A stretch of DNA of 64,000 nucleotides from Ramazzottius varieornatus (lineage: Eukaryota; Tardigrada; Eutardigrada; Parachela; Ramazzottiidae): NCBI GenBank assembly GCA_001949185.1, contig BDGG01000006.1, forward strand, positions 1,036,827 through 1,100,826, written 5' to 3'. A program made the translations under genes and the position numbers. The notes below the pieces were generated by a model. The model was not told where the DNA came from and ran no database searches. It worked only from the letters and a program-made list of their open reading frames with translations. This document shows, piece by piece, positions 23,293 to 39,279 of this stretch (the stretch's first letter is position 1; every line of letters begins with the position of its first letter).

Positions 23293-24931
23293 ATTCGTTG
23301 ATGTCTGATTCTGCAAAGCATAAAGAGACAAAGGTGAGTTTGAAGGGTGAGGTAACGATATGGACAGTCTTATCAGCTGACGGCGATAGAACGATGAATC
23401 AGCCAAGCCCTAGAAGACGAAATTTTACCCAAATGCGTCATTTCCGATTAGGTTCTCTAAAACTAATTTCCAAAAACCTCATTTCACTTTTTTCCTCTCA
23501 GGCTCGCCTTCGAAAAATTCATAAAAGTGATAAAACGCTCTCAAAACTACTCTCAGAGGATCGAGCCAAGGAGAAATTTTTGTTGATGAGCAGATGGTCG
23601 ATTGTCAAGTCGACAGAACATCTAATGCTACCTCGATTCTTCCATGATAACTACTACCTCTTCCATCTTACCGTGTTGGATAGCTCTTTCATACCAGTCT
23701 AGAACTAAAACATCGAAAAGAACAGGTTAATCTACGATCGTCATCCCCCAAAAAATCAACGGGACAACGGCGGTGGTAATTTCCTACGGATATTTTGAGG
23801 GTAAAAATCATCCATCATCATAATAGTCATTAGCGGAAATATTCGCAGTCAAAATCGCTCAAGATCTACCTTCAAGTCCTCGACGGATACATGGAGATGG
23901 CGGAGTCTGCTGGGAGCGACTCGACGCTAAAGGTACAATTTTGGAGAGTACAGAAAAATGAAGACAAGGAGGAGATCCCAAGAAGAAATCTGGAATAAGA
24001 TTGGGAATATTGAGGCTGAGACGATGGTCGAATACGAATGATCTACCGGCTCCCTCGCTTACCTAGATAACTCAAAGATATCCCCGAACGACGCGGAGCT
24101 TCTACTCCACTGCTCCTCCTAGTTCTGGAGGATGAATAGTGTCCAGATACCAAGTATACTTCGATCAAAACGGTGATGGGAAAGTTCGTTGATTTTAAAA
24201 TCTACGCAATGTCGGCTCGGTGATCACTGCTCGCGCCTGCTACGTCGCAATCACCAGCCCCAATCTGCGGTACCTACATCGTTCCAGGCGGTACGGTATA
24301 TCGCTGAGAGTAGGCCAGGTGTCAACTACCACCAGTTACCGGTCATCAGCCACCAGTACCGCTTTGGGTCGCTGCACGGTGGCAGTGCCAGTGGCACAGG
24401 CGGAGTTCTGTCTGACAATTTCACCAATCACATTTTGCTATATGCCCATGCCGACCAACATGTGGGACAATTCTAAATTGCGGTGATGACTCGACCGCAC
24501 AGATAAGTGCCTTCCCTGGGACTTGAGACGGAGGCGGAGTAACGTGGGCTCAATGGAAATCCTGCCAGACGGAGCGGCAGTCACGTGACGAAAGCGAGCT
24601 ACGAAAATGACGTTTGGTGAGAAACTCGGCGAGTCAGTCTGTTTGATTTATGGCGTAAGGTAAGTTTAGACGGATGCGAGCACTCTTGATCTGCTGGTGC
24701 TGGGCCAACATCAGCAACTTTCACACAGAGAGTGGCGGATGAAGAAGAGTATCTTACAGACAGATGGCACATCAACGACAAGTTAGCGAAAGAAACAAGA
24801 TACACATTCGATGAGAGAATGCGGAAACACGATAATATATCCACCGACACACTTTCGACTTCTCTCTCATTCCATCCTCATAGTCTCTACGTTCACTCAT
24901 AGAAAACAATCATACAAGAATCTCGATTAAT
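23293..24931. other. Gap between Sec23 stop and eIF4G start
   Basis: Holds the presumed eIF4G promoter and 5' UTR exon (a TTTGCAG acceptor lies about 17 bases upstream of the ATG) and the Sec23 3' UTR. No further gene could be supported. Confidence 0.5.
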
Positions 24932-28969
<4,038 letters not shown>

Positions 28970-29431
28970 TCTTCCTGGAGGAGAAAATGGGTCAACCGGT
29001 TGTCCTGCGCACGATCTTCCGTCCGGATGAACGGCAGCCTATTCTTGACAACCCGTCCGCTTGGCTCCTCTGACCACCTAAAATCAATCAAAAAACGACA
29101 GCAGCTTCACAATATCGCTGAGGGAAGCCGAAGGAAGCTGCAAACGTGGAAAAACTTCTGGGAAGAACGACGGACATGAAAATTCTCGTCACTGTACAAG
29201 TGCGGGACTATTTTTGATTAAAGCCAGACAACTGCACGTCATATAGCGCAGTAGAATGTGACGCATCGACAGCTTGACACAGTCTGGTGTTTTCATTATA
29301 CAGATTGCGAGCGAAAGCGCACAAGCACAACCCGATACGCACAGGAACATCGAGACATTTAGTGCTGGCAACGATACGGTATACCGATATCGTATCGAAA
29401 CACATCAAATCTTTGCGATAAAATATGCGGT
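28970..29431. other. Sec23 5' flank
   Basis: Presumed promoter and 5' UTR of Sec23. Near 29370-29405 there is a short run of CGATATCGTATCG-type sequence also seen around 57.5 and 61.0 kb. No gene seen. Confidence 0.45.
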
Positions 29432-29851
29432 CAGTGCCGTCAAGTGGTACTATCAACTAAGGTTGTAAGTTCCTAATTCCATTCCTTTCCGAATTCCGTT
29501 CCATTCCTGGAATTCCTTTCACTTCCATGCCGCGAGGATTTGGAACGATGGAATTCCAAATTTGGAATACTAGATTGAGCTGGATAAAAATACGTAGAAT
29601 TCCTAGTTTTCTATAGGAATTCCGTATTTGACTGTAACGAAACCGAAATTAATGACTCCACCGGTGTACATAGCCTGGATACAACCCTCGATGGGTTCCA
29701 GCAGACGTACCGAACGCAACCGAAGGGTGCCCGCATGACACAGCTGTTACCCCAGGGGATACTGTGTGGCGTTCTCGCGCTGGAAAATTTCTTTTCCATG
29801 GAAAGTTTTCTTCCAGCCTTCTAAGTTCCTTCCACAGCAATATTATAGTGC

Positions 29852-32605
29852 TATGGATTCTTCGGACAACGAGTTGCCACTCCCAGAACTCCGACTGCAG
29901 AGGAGAACGATGGCCAGTAGGCTGGATGTTTGGGACATTTCGAGCGTGGCGAGGGGATATACAAGAAAACGAATCATCGCGTCGCGACGTGCAAGTTCTG
30001 CGTAAAGGCCAGCGCCAAAGTCGTGGAGCTACGTGGAGAACGGTCGTACCTTGTCAAGTACGTGCTAGGATGTGTTCATGTACCGCAGCCTGTCAAAAAA
30101 CCTTATGGAGCTCACTGAGCAACGTACGTTTAGGATTGAGAAGTTGAAGGCGAGGCTGAAACGCCCGACCACGCAAGGAAGCCTTTTGGGCTTGGTCTGC
30201 CGTCCTCTCACGACTCCTCTCAAGTCTCAGTTCGAAAGACTGCTTGCCAATGCCTCCCTCGACTGTGATATGTCATTCAGGTAAAAGCTTACGCGATGTG
30301 GTTCTTAGATTACGCTCGATGTCTATGTAAAACGAGACTGATTTTTGTTGGTTTCCGTATTAGAGATCTGTTGAAGATGAATCGTTCGTGGAACTCATTA
30401 AATTTCCGATCAAGTGTCAAGCTTCCGAACCCTATTACTTTCTCCCAACGGATAGTCAAGAACAGAATGTCGGAAGCTGTTTCCGAAATCGACACAGTAT
30501 TCAGTAGGCACCCAACCGCGACGTTAACCTTTGATAGCTTCAAGAACGTATCCAAGAATAAGCTGCTCGGTCAGACGCTAAAACTTATGTAGAACTTCTA
30601 CGGAAGTTCTTATCACGTTTTTATTTTGTAGATATTTCGTTTTCCGCTGCAGGTTTTGTCGCCGTCATCCGTACCAAAAATAGCACCGAGAGCCACATCT
30701 TTGGCAAAATCGAGAATACTACAAGCGTTAGTTATACGGGCGACTTTGTCATTGAGCAAGTTGAAAGTGCTCTGGCGATCATGAGGACCAAGCACAACAG
30801 AACAATCCAAGCGGGGACATGTGGTTCAAACGGGGCTCATCGCAATGCCAGAACCGACCTGACCAACTCACACTCTATGGTGAGACCAACTCACGCTCGA
30901 AGACCAATTCACACTCGATGGTAATCGTACTACTTCAGTTTCTCAACGTACAGAAGTCATCCATGGCACTACAGGTAATTCGCGGCTGACCATTCTATAT
31001 GGCGATGTAGTTGTCTCTTATGGGTAATACCCTACTGTATGGGTTTCTGATTTCAGAGTTACGCAGTCAAGTTCGGAGACAACGAGGACTACCTTACCGG
31101 AGACACAAAGGCTGCCATTGGAAGTAGTAAGTTCTGGGATTTCCTGAAAGACGTGCTGGCCCTTCTGCGTCCACTGGTCGATGCCCAGGCAAAAGCAGAA
31201 AGTGACGACTGTACACTCGCTGAGATCGGTGTATATCTGGCCGACATCTACAGTTCCTTCCTCGAGCACTCTGTGGCAAGCGAACACTCCATTCTACTTG
31301 AGAAGCTGGAACGACGCTGGAAATGGTTTTACGAACCCGAAATGATGGTGGCAGCAATGTTTTTGCATCCTCACGTCAAGCTCATCAAATTTCGGGTATG
31401 TGATTCCAGGTCTTTTCAATACCATCAGTCTGTGAACAGACAACTTTACATTTTCAATCTGAAATTTTGATTGTACTGCAGTTCTACCAAATTATCGCGC
31501 ACTGAACCACATGATAAGTCATCGCTACCCAGTTTGATCAGATGTTATCACTGCGGCCACGAGGACTCTCACCCGGGCATCATTTACTGTTCACGTGGTT
31601 GAGTGCGAGATAATCTGGTAGCACTACGGCATTCTCCAGGCTGATCCGTCAAAGCTTCACAACGGTGAGATTGGGACGTGGTGTACAGACTTGTACAAGA
31701 GGTACACAAGCCTGGCCTAAATGTGGGGATGGAAAAAAATGTGGAGAACGGAGCGAAAGCGGCACGGGCCAGCTGAGGTTGGCGAATCAATTAAATCAAT
31801 CGGAGCACAGCCGCTTTCGCTCCGTTCCCCACATTTTTGTCCATCCCCACATTGAGGCCAGGCGCGTATACTTCAAAAGAGACCCCACGTCGCTCCTGCC
31901 ATCCCTTCTCCAGTACGCAAACAACACAAACATGTTCGGAGAACGCTTCACTTCCCAGTTTAAGAAGCCTCTCGACTTTTGGTCTTACGTCCGAACCGAA
32001 CATACTGAGCTTTCAGACTTGCTCCTTAAAGTATCCCCGCACGCTGCTGGAGTGGAAAGACTGTGGAGTCGCATGAAGGGTGTGCATACAGATGCACGCA
32101 ATCTGCTGAAGGTCGACCTGGTAACAGGAATATGTGTCGTTAAAATGCAGTTCCAGGAAGAACGGAAGTAGAAAGCCATTCAAGGTAGAAGCGAGCTTAC
32201 TTGAAGAGTGTAACACTCATGTTTATTTCATCCAGAAACCGAGTTTAACCTAAGTAACGAAAATTTCAATACAAGAAAACTGAGCATGACTGTTACGATC
32301 TACAAGTCATCTGTAATCATCGCTTTTACCTTGTTTGCAAAGCAAACGAGAAAGCCAAGCTCAAGGACGATGTGCTTGACGCCTTTCAGACCGCAGGACC
32401 TGTCGCAGAACCCACGCCTTCAGTGGATTCACATGTACTAGTCCTCGCCGTCGAGTTCGATGAGTTCATGGCCGAGCTACTGGAGAAAGACGCGGAATTT
32501 GACACAGATGATGCCGAAGAGGTAGCAGTGGTAGAGGTTTCGCTTGGTTTCCGTACTCTGAAACACTTGTTTGGTTATACGGTTGCAGTTCAGTTTTTAT
32601 TGTGA
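29852..32605 (+). pseudogene. hAT transposase, interrupted
   Basis: The reading begins near 29852 (MDSSDNELPLPELRLQRR). A BED-like zinc-finger stretch follows (VATCKFC near 30000, in another frame). The middle part at 30650-30850 includes YTGDFVIEQVESALAIM. 31057-31395 encodes the helical region before the C-terminal domain (KFWDFLKDVLALLRPLVDAQ ... MFLHPHVKL). The hAT dimerisation domain lies at 31870-32170 (DFWSYVRTEHTELSDLLLKV, AAGVERLWSRMKGVHTDARN). An acidic C-terminal exon ends at 32605. Some frame changes fit introns; others and the MITE inside the C-terminal exon point to inactivation. The DDE residues could not be placed with certainty. Confidence 0.7.
31701..31871. mobile_element. 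MITE inside the hAT transposase
   Basis: 171 bp with about 60-bp inverted arms: GTACACAAGCCTGGCCTAAA ... mirrored by a right end whose reverse complement reads GTATACGCGCCTGGCCTCAA. Both arms include AATGTGGGGATGG and AACGGAGCGAAAGCGGC. The ends match those of 49385-49534 (GTACACG.G.CTGGCC), so they belong to one family. A reading frame stays open across it. Confidence 0.8.
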
Positions 32606-33349
32606 GAACCGATCATTTGCGTTGCTTGACCAGGCCTGTCAAATTCAACGTCGTGGAAGCCGGTAGAGACTTTTCTTTGAAAACTATCAGCTTCAGATCT
32701 GTGATTGATGATCTCGTAGTGTATTCTGTTATTCGTATGGTTCCGTATCTATATGTGATGAAAACTAGCGTTCTCGGAATTCTTAATTTGGCCGCTGAAT
32801 TTTGGATAAGTAATATAAGAATATACGAATATGAGGAATTCCTTCCCTGTTTTCCATTCCAAGGACCTTTGACTAGGAATTTACAACCTTACTATCAACA
32901 GGGTTATCAATTCCGCATTAATCGATAAGCTAACATCTTCGATTGATTAGTACAGAATTGATTGATCAAATTCGAGATGACGACTCATGACGCATCAAAA
33001 ACTTGGAAAAATTCATCAAAAAATTACGAAAATCAGAAAAAATCGGGAAATAGGCGTAGTGTGCTCTGTACACCATGGCCAAAATCATGTTTGTGGTACC
33101 CGAGGGACTCCGAATCGCAAACTCATCAGAGGAAGCTTGAGCTCCAGACAGCACGATCCTTTACTCAGGATGATTTCCCGATTTTTTCTGATTTTCCTAA
33201 TTGTTTTGACGAATTTTTCCGTTTTTGATGCGTCATGGGTCGTCACTTCGGATTTGATCAATCAATTCTGTACTAATCAATCGAAGATGTTGGCATATCG
33301 ATTAATGCGGAATTGATAATCCTGTTGATGGTACCACTTGACGGCACTG

Positions 33350-33778
33350 CATGATCAAAAGGGTATAATAATGAACGTGCCTGTACGTACAACAGATGAC
33401 TAATGGTAGAGACCACTTTCAATGCCAAGAAATCTCTCTTTGATCTTCCGCCATAAGCTCAGGCTTGCCACAGTTTGCCCCCATTTAAGGGCTTTAGAAT
33501 GCCTGACCAGCTTTCTACGATGACTCAAGTGGTCTATGATTCATTCTAAAGCTCCGCTGGAAGGCCAGCCTTTTGGGCGGAGCTCTCGCAATATTTTGCC
33601 CGGCTCGGCTCGGCTCCGCAAAACCTGGCGGTTGATTCGTCTGCTCGATTGACTGTTGTTTGACAGCGAACTTTTGTTTTGGTTTTTTTGCGCCAATTCA
33701 AGCGATTTCCTCCTGCTGAAACTTTTCCTGAAAGCCAGATTGAGACAGATTTGCTCCATTCAGACGTTGCTTTATGAG
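33350..33778. other. POLE3 5' flank
   Basis: Presumed promoter and 5' UTR of the histone-fold gene. 33540-33660 is GC-richer, with GGCTCGGCTCGGCTC. No other feature seen. Confidence 0.4.
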
Positions 33779-34690
33779 ATGGATGCAAATATTGGAATTA
33801 TTGACACTGTTCTCGCGAATGAGTCCGTGGCTGTGGAGGATGCAGCAGCAGAACGGTCACCAGCCAAGGGGAAGACGACAGGAAAAGGAATTACTTACGG
33901 TGAACTCGCTCTCCCCCAAGCTACCGTCGTAAAGATCGTCAAGGACTTCGTAAGTTACTTCGTTCAAATCTATGTGGAAGGTGGTGGGAATGTGTTTTCA
34001 TAATCAAATCCGATTTACAGTTACCCAGTCAGGCCGTACTGTCGAAGGAAGCGAAGGACATCTTTCGGAAAATATCTGCGTATTTTATTCTCTACGTGAC
34101 AGACTGGTGTGCAAAACGTCGCAGTCTTTACCCTGTTTCTTATGGCAACTTTCTGTCTGTAAAAAACGATTTTCTGATGTTTCAGTGCTTCGGACATCGC
34201 GTTGAGGAAGAAACGGAGAACAATCCTACCAGAAAATATCCTCGCAGCTTTGCAAGAGTTGGGTTTTGAGGATATGACGGTCAGGCTAAACCAGATTCTC
34301 TCGGGTGAGCTATGCCTGATTTTCAAAGTATCTTTAAATGTATATCTCATCGATGTTCGGATCTTCCACGGTATTTTAATTGTAGCGCGCAAGAGACAGC
34401 AGACGAAAGAAAAGTCGTCCCCGATACTCAAGGCACCAGCACCTCAGAACGATACCGAAGACGCAGCACTCGCAGCTGTCACCGACGATTTTGACGATCT
34501 AGACATACACTCTGAAGAAGAAGCTGCAGACGACATCGATCAGGCTTTCCCTGCTATCGAAGATTCAGTAGAGGTTGGTCAGGATGAATTCGTTGACCAA
34601 GATAACACAGAATCTTTTGAAGAAATGCATGACGAGCAGCGACGAGAAGTCGACATTACCGCGTTTACAGCCTCGGACGATGAGGAATGA
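33779..34690 (+). CDS. POLE3: DNA polymerase epsilon subunit 3 / CHRAC17-like histone-fold protein
   Basis: Nuclear H2B-type histone-fold protein. With POLE4 it forms the small-subunit dimer of DNA polymerase epsilon, and with CHRAC15 part of the ISWI chromatin-accessibility complex. Four exons (33779-33949, 34021-34106, 34186-34304, 34386-34690) give 226 residues. After a 40-residue lead, the fold starts ELALPQATVVKIVKD, continues LSKEAKDIFRKISAYFILYV and, across the third exon, TDCASDIALRKKRRTILPEN and LAALQELGFEDM. This matches the family order (LPNAVITRIIKE ... ISRAASVF ... KRKTLNASDVLSAMEEMEF). A basic QQTKEKSS segment and a long Asp/Glu-rich tail follow, also typical. Family members are about 150 residues; the acidic tail makes this one longer. 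The donor after GACTG at 34106 was chosen because it alone keeps the frame and the conserved C-A pair. Confidence 0.9.
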
Positions 34691-35475
34691 AAGATCTTTT
34701 CTTGTCTTCTTGATAGTTCAACCCGACGACGCGTCTGTGCCGCTGTCGGATGCATTGTTGGAGTCTTGGCTCTTGGTTCAGTTGAACAGAACTTTTATTT
34801 CAACATGCGCATGTCGTCACGAGGGACGTTACCTCAGTGTGGGCGAAAGTGCCACCTGTCGAGTGGTTCAAGCCTCACCCATGAAGCACTTTGACAAGGC
34901 CAAATTTGGCGAGCCTTGTCGTGTACAGTTTAGTCACTTGATCGATCAACTCCGGGTTGCGTATGGTTGGTACGGCTGGTCATGAAGCGCTGGATGATTT
35001 GTGGCCCACTCGGTAGTGTGACGTGTGTCGGCTGATGTCAGAGTCAGACTTAGACCAGCTGGGCTGCTTTGTGTGCGGTGTTGTGCTTTCCTTATTCCAG
35101 TTCACTTGCCTTTATGCTGCCTTTATGCCATCTTGTACGTGCGACTTCTTCGAAGACTTTCAAAGTTCTTTTGCGCAACAACAACAACATCGTTAAAGAT
35201 TCCGAAAGTGATAGTTGCCTCAGGACTTGTTGCAGTCGTCAAAGGCAGGTACAGGAACGTGTGGATTCAAAGAAAACCTTGTCGAGGTCAGCTGTTTGCT
35301 CGTTATCAAGTCTTCTCAAAGTCACCAAGATGCCCTTCATGCTGCAAAGCTGTGGACACGCTATGCGATTTGCTGCACCGGTATGATATTTCAGCTACCT
35401 TGCAACTTTTGAATGTCTATCCTTATCACGACGATGGCTTTCTAGGACGGAATTTGTCGCCGTTGCTCCTCGGAC
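34691..35475. other. Gap between POLE3 and the MA3 gene
   Basis: POLE3 3' flank and MA3-gene promoter. Open stretches here lack family resemblance. Confidence 0.45.
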
Positions 35476-38377
35476 ATGGAAGGAATTAGCAGTAACGGTA
35501 AGTGTATCGAATTTTACTTTGATTTGTTTGGTGAACATGGTGCAATGCAAGGGTGTCAGCATGGGTTTCAAACTAAAGTGATCAGGGCTCGAACTGGACA
35601 CGGCTTGTGGATATGCAACGTGGTGGTGCGATTAGTTTCCCTGTTTGCTGATCTGGATACACCTGCGTACAGGGAGAGTAGGCGTTGCGTCGGATTAGGA
35701 AAACTTGTCTGAGTTTTTGTCGATAGGGATCGATTTATTGACTTTCATTTCAGTCAGCTGTCTTCTTTGTGGCTGTGTTTTATGTTTACTCTTTTTCCTG
35801 TAGAGAGTTCCGGCAGCGAGATGCGAGTCAACGCGGAGAACGAAGTGCCGGATCAGATTGAAAAGCACGAAGACGAACTTATGAACGGTGCTCCCACCAG
35901 TAGCAACAAGAAGTCCTTCGGGGATCGAGTCAGCAAACTGTTGGGCCCCGTGGTATATTCCGAAGGCCCGGAGATAACGGTACATTTTTTTTGCATGAGA
36001 GAAGTAGTCATACCATGAAGGTGATGGTTATCACCTGGTTGTCTGACTGCGTTACAGGAAAGCTTCGTTCATGTGGCTCGCAGCATGTCAACATTCACCG
36101 CGGCTGAGCGCGCCGATTTTATCTTCCATCTCGTGATTATGTACTGCGAAGCACGTCGCGAAGACCAGCCCAAGATTCAAGGACTACTGAGTGAACTGGC
36201 CAAGAAAAATGTCTTGGCCAAAACGCACATTCTGCAAAGGTAAAACTTGCATTGAATCCACTCAGAAAACCTACTCAGCCTGTTTTCCCAAAGTGGCGCC
36301 GATCTCAGTCAATAACAGTGACAACATGCGCCACTTCGAAACCCGGCAAGATCGTCTTTTCAAGTGGCGCACAATTTCCGGCAGTAAAAATGGACACGTG
36401 CGCCATTTGAGATATCGATCTAGTGAATTCATTTTCCAACGTCCCGTATTTCGATTCTGCACAGTTTCATTCAGTTTCATCTTCGCAGCGCGAAACGTCT
36501 GGCGGCGGAAGTCGATGGGTTGTTGATCGACTGGCCCAACGTTTATTCGTGTACCATCGAGCTCCTTGGAGCTTTGTTGGTCCGAAGCGACGAGAAAGAC
36601 ACCGTAGAGAACCTGACAGCGTTCCGAAGAGCCTTCAAGGAGAACCGTGGTTTTCTCCAATGTCTCTACTCGACCTACCCCAACTTGGGCCTCGAGACTT
36701 CCCAGTCCACCCCAAAGAAACGCGGCTCGATGGGAGCGAGAACGTCCTTCAGCGAGCGACGAGCCTCGATGGGCAACCAGACCCTTCCCTTCTTCCGGTC
36801 GCCCGTCGAAGTGAAGGATAGGTTTGTCCAGCCTGTCGGACTGCGTCCTGCATCGACTGGCAAGCCTCCTGCCCATGTCTACACGAGGGAGGAGATGCTA
36901 AAGTTGGGGGAAGCCGTAAAAAAGATACCTGTTCGAGCTGAGGTGTTAGAAGCCGTCAGAGCTTTCAAGAACGATAGCTGGGTGGGCGATCGTGATAACC
37001 AACAGCTCAAGCGTTCACGCTTTGTCTCGGAGTCGACGGCTCATAACGAGGGATTCAACCCGACGAAGAGGATGTTAGAAAGTACGAGCCCGACATTCGG
37101 AGCAGAGAATGGCGGCAGCTCGCGAACCTTACAACCTCATCCCGAAAAGGTAAGGCTCTCAGTTCACTGCACAGTCAACAACGTCCGGCTTGCACCTGCA
37201 TACAAGCCACCCCTAGTTTCACGGCAGGTGCTCGCATGCAGGTGCACCAACCTCTCCTTGTTTCACGGGTCGCATACACCTGCATGGTTCTCCGCTGTAC
37301 TTCTGTGCTGGTAACGTGTATGCAGGTGCCTGTAAGTCGACCAGGCTTTGTTGTTGACGTTGCATTTTCCTTCGGACGTTTCTGGAAACCGTTTCATGGA
37401 TCGGTAAGAAATCTCGCTTAATTTTTTTGCAGGGTCACAACAACCGAAATCAGTTTTTCGGAGGAACGCGTCAGCGTTACGTCTCGGAGAGTCATCACCA
37501 ACAACCACCCAGCCACGCTCCTTCGACCAGCAAGTCTCCCACTCCAGCTGCTGGTGCCGCGCCACGTAACGTTCCTGAAGTCTCTCCTCGAGGGAAGCCA
37601 GTTAGTCCACCGTCGCACAGAGGGGCTCCGGGCAGCAAGCCTCGTTATAACAGCGTCAGCACGTCTTCGCCAGTCAAGATGGAGCCAGCCGGCCAAGCCA
37701 AGAATCAGCCCAACGACCCACCCCAGGCAACACCTGCACCGCATGTCACGCCACATGGACCAGCTAGTCGTCCCCAACACTCCAACGGTCGTCCTGCGAA
37801 TGCTAAACCGAACAAGTTCTTGACTGCTCTTCACGTAAGTGATCTACGCGCTCGGCGGGTAATCTCGGCAGGATCGTTTTTCCAGGTGCCGCATGCCTCC
37901 AGCCAATAATACCGAACTCGTGCGCCACTTGAAGAAACTGATCGTTTCTCCAAGTGCCGCACGCTTTCAGTGAATTGAAGCGTGCGCCACTTGGGAAAAC
38001 GTTCTTGTCGTGTTTGTTTGCCGAGCTCCCGTCTCTCTGAGATAGAGTGGTGACTTTAGTGGACGGTGTGTGAAGGTAAGAATAATCTTTTGCAGGTGGA
38101 AAGAGCAATGGAAACGGAGAGCGGACAGCCAAGTCCGACGTTGAGTCCAGGTGTGAAGGGTTCTTGGACCCAAGGAAGTGGCATGCCACACAAGGGTGGC
38201 GAAGGTCTGCCGCACTTCCCGCCACCGCCATCTGCTCGTCCCTTCGGGAATCAAGGAGCCAACCGTCATACGGGACCGGTCCATCATGGTCAGTTCCGTA
38301 CTGGCTATTCAGGGGCGCCGCGGCAGGCACAGCCTGGATCGTCGGAGGAGAACTGGCGCCGCCCTGTTCAGCCATGA
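35476..38377 (+). CDS. MA3-domain protein with eIF4E-binding-like motif
   Basis: Six exons (35476-35497, 35804-35979, 36058-36239, 36489-37149, 37433-37834, 38096-38377) join without a break to 574 residues. Residues about 45-200 form a helical domain that follows the MA3 pattern of the eIF4G in this window: ADFIFHLVIMYCEARREDQP and IQGLLSELAKKNVL against eIF4G VTVAANLYVEAKKPDRP and VALLMGLAKEGSL, then LIDWPNVYSCTIELLGALLV against EMDVPQYKEYLVEMMGPLIL. About 110 residues later comes YTREEML, a YX4-hydrophobic-hydrophobic motif like the eIF4E-binding sites of 4E-T. The C-terminal half is Pro/Ser/Asn-rich and low in complexity, and includes KPNKFLTALH, echoing KPNKFLSMVG after MIF4G in eIF4G. 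I infer a cytoplasmic translation regulator contacting eIF4E or eIF4A; no named orthologue is certain. Introns 3 and 5 hold palindromic repeats. Confidence 0.75.
36290..36415. repeat. Palindromic repeat array in intron 3 of the MA3 gene
   Basis: Two units: CAAAGTGGCGCCGATCTC ... AACATGCGCCACTTCG, then TCAAGTGGCGCACAATTTCC ... ACGTGCGCCATTTGAG, separated by a GATCGTCTTTT-type spacer. Confidence 0.75.
37875..38000. repeat. Palindromic repeat array in intron 5 of the MA3 gene
   Basis: Two units with arms such as CCAGGTGCCGCATGCCTCC ... CGTGCGCCACTTGAAG and CCAAGTGCCGCACGCTTTCA ... AGCGTGCGCCACTTGG; the second stem is nearly perfect with a very short loop. Confidence 0.8.
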
Positions 38378-39279
38378 GCAGGCACAGCCCTGATCATGGT
38401 CATAACTCAGGATGCTGTCAAAACTGTTTCGCGCAAGCTTCTGTCTTTTTTTTGTACATAGATCGGACCCATTTCTAACTTGTTGTTCACTTGCCGCGCT
38501 CTTTAGAACGTTGATAAGTTTCTCATCATGTCTTCGGCACAAAAACACATCATGGCTCGCTTCGGTTGAGGAGTTGAATTTATCCCAGTTGAAAGCTTTT
38601 ACCTTAGGTTCTGTGTCTATCTTTTATTATTCTTGCTAATCCTCGCAGAATTCCAGGCTGAGCTACATTCGAGCTTCTTTCGTGGTTGTTAATCTTCTTA
38701 CTAAGCATTGAGTTTTTCTTCTGCTTGTGTACAGTATTTTCATGAATTTCACCTCCCTTGTGGAGAAGTTCTTCCTCCTAAACATACAACCGAATAAAGA
38801 GAGTACATCACGTCTTCTCTTTACAACTACTGAGCTAGGCAGCTTAAATTCGCCTCTCGAATACCTCGACTTTTGGGATGGAGGAGTGAGACCGGAAGAC
38901 AGTTTTCAAAAGTCGGATATAAAAGTTAAGTAATTGTCAGATCTTGTAGGCGCCACCTACAGGCAGGCTGCAGCTTTTTACACGTAGTCCCAGCCACGTC
39001 ACGGAAGTGGCATGTTCCGCCGTTGGGTGTTTGCCGGATGAACACGGCACGGTGTCACAAGAAAAATTCCGAAAAATTCCTTTTTGTTTCTTACTTTCTT
39101 CCAAAAATCATTTTCGCTCGGGACGTTCATCGGGATTTGCGGACGCTCTGCTGTTTAACGTTGGCTATAGTTGTACCGGATATCACCTACGGATTGTGCG
39201 GGCTGTCGCTGAAAGGAAAGCTACGTGGCTTGGGAGGTGTCTGCTCGAACAGCGATTTGTGCTCCATTTACATTTGAAA
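38378..39279. other. Gap between the MA3 gene and delta-COP
   Basis: 3' flank of the MA3 gene and 5' flank of delta-COP. No gene or repeat recognised. Confidence 0.5.

Larger units (their letters stand above)
29458..32891 (+). mobile_element. hAT-superfamily DNA transposon
   Basis: 3,434 bp bounded by TAAGGTTGTAAGTTCC and its mirror GGAATTTACAACCTTA. A perfect 8-bp target duplication, CTATCAAC, lies on both sides (29450-29457 and 32892-32899), as expected for hAT. Subterminal regions are rich in GGAATTCC motifs. It carries a transposase gene (separate entry) and is itself interrupted by a MITE at 31701-31871. The element at 6020-6608 shares its ends. Confidence 0.9.
29432..33349. mobile_element. 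Foldback (long inverted repeat) element split by a hAT insertion
   Basis: The outer end CAGTGCCGTCAAGTGGTA (29432) is mirrored by TACCACTTGACGGCACTG at the right end (33349). If the hAT element and one copy of its target duplication are removed, the left arm continues at 32900 (AGGGTTATCAATTCCGCATT) and mirrors 33280-33349. The inverted arms run about 180 bp to 33060 and 33165, around a ~100-bp unique centre. Reconstructed length is about 475 bp. There is no coding capacity. A fragment like the centre (GTGTGCTC.GTACAC.ATGGCC) recurs at 57810-57840. Confidence 0.8.

Noticed and set aside
22795-23406. 203-codon frame starting upstream of the eIF4G ATG (and its twin at 1931-2542)
   Set aside because: A TTTGCAG acceptor lies between its start and the METTNVV codon, and its 3' end reads through the first donor; the spliced model fits better.
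37803-38375. 190-codon minus-strand frame opposite the MA3 gene
   Set aside because: Crosses an intron of the plus-strand gene and has no recognisable domain.
35476-38377. A second eIF4G gene
   Set aside because: No MIF4G domain is visible and the MA3-like domain comes first; it is at most a distant paralogue.
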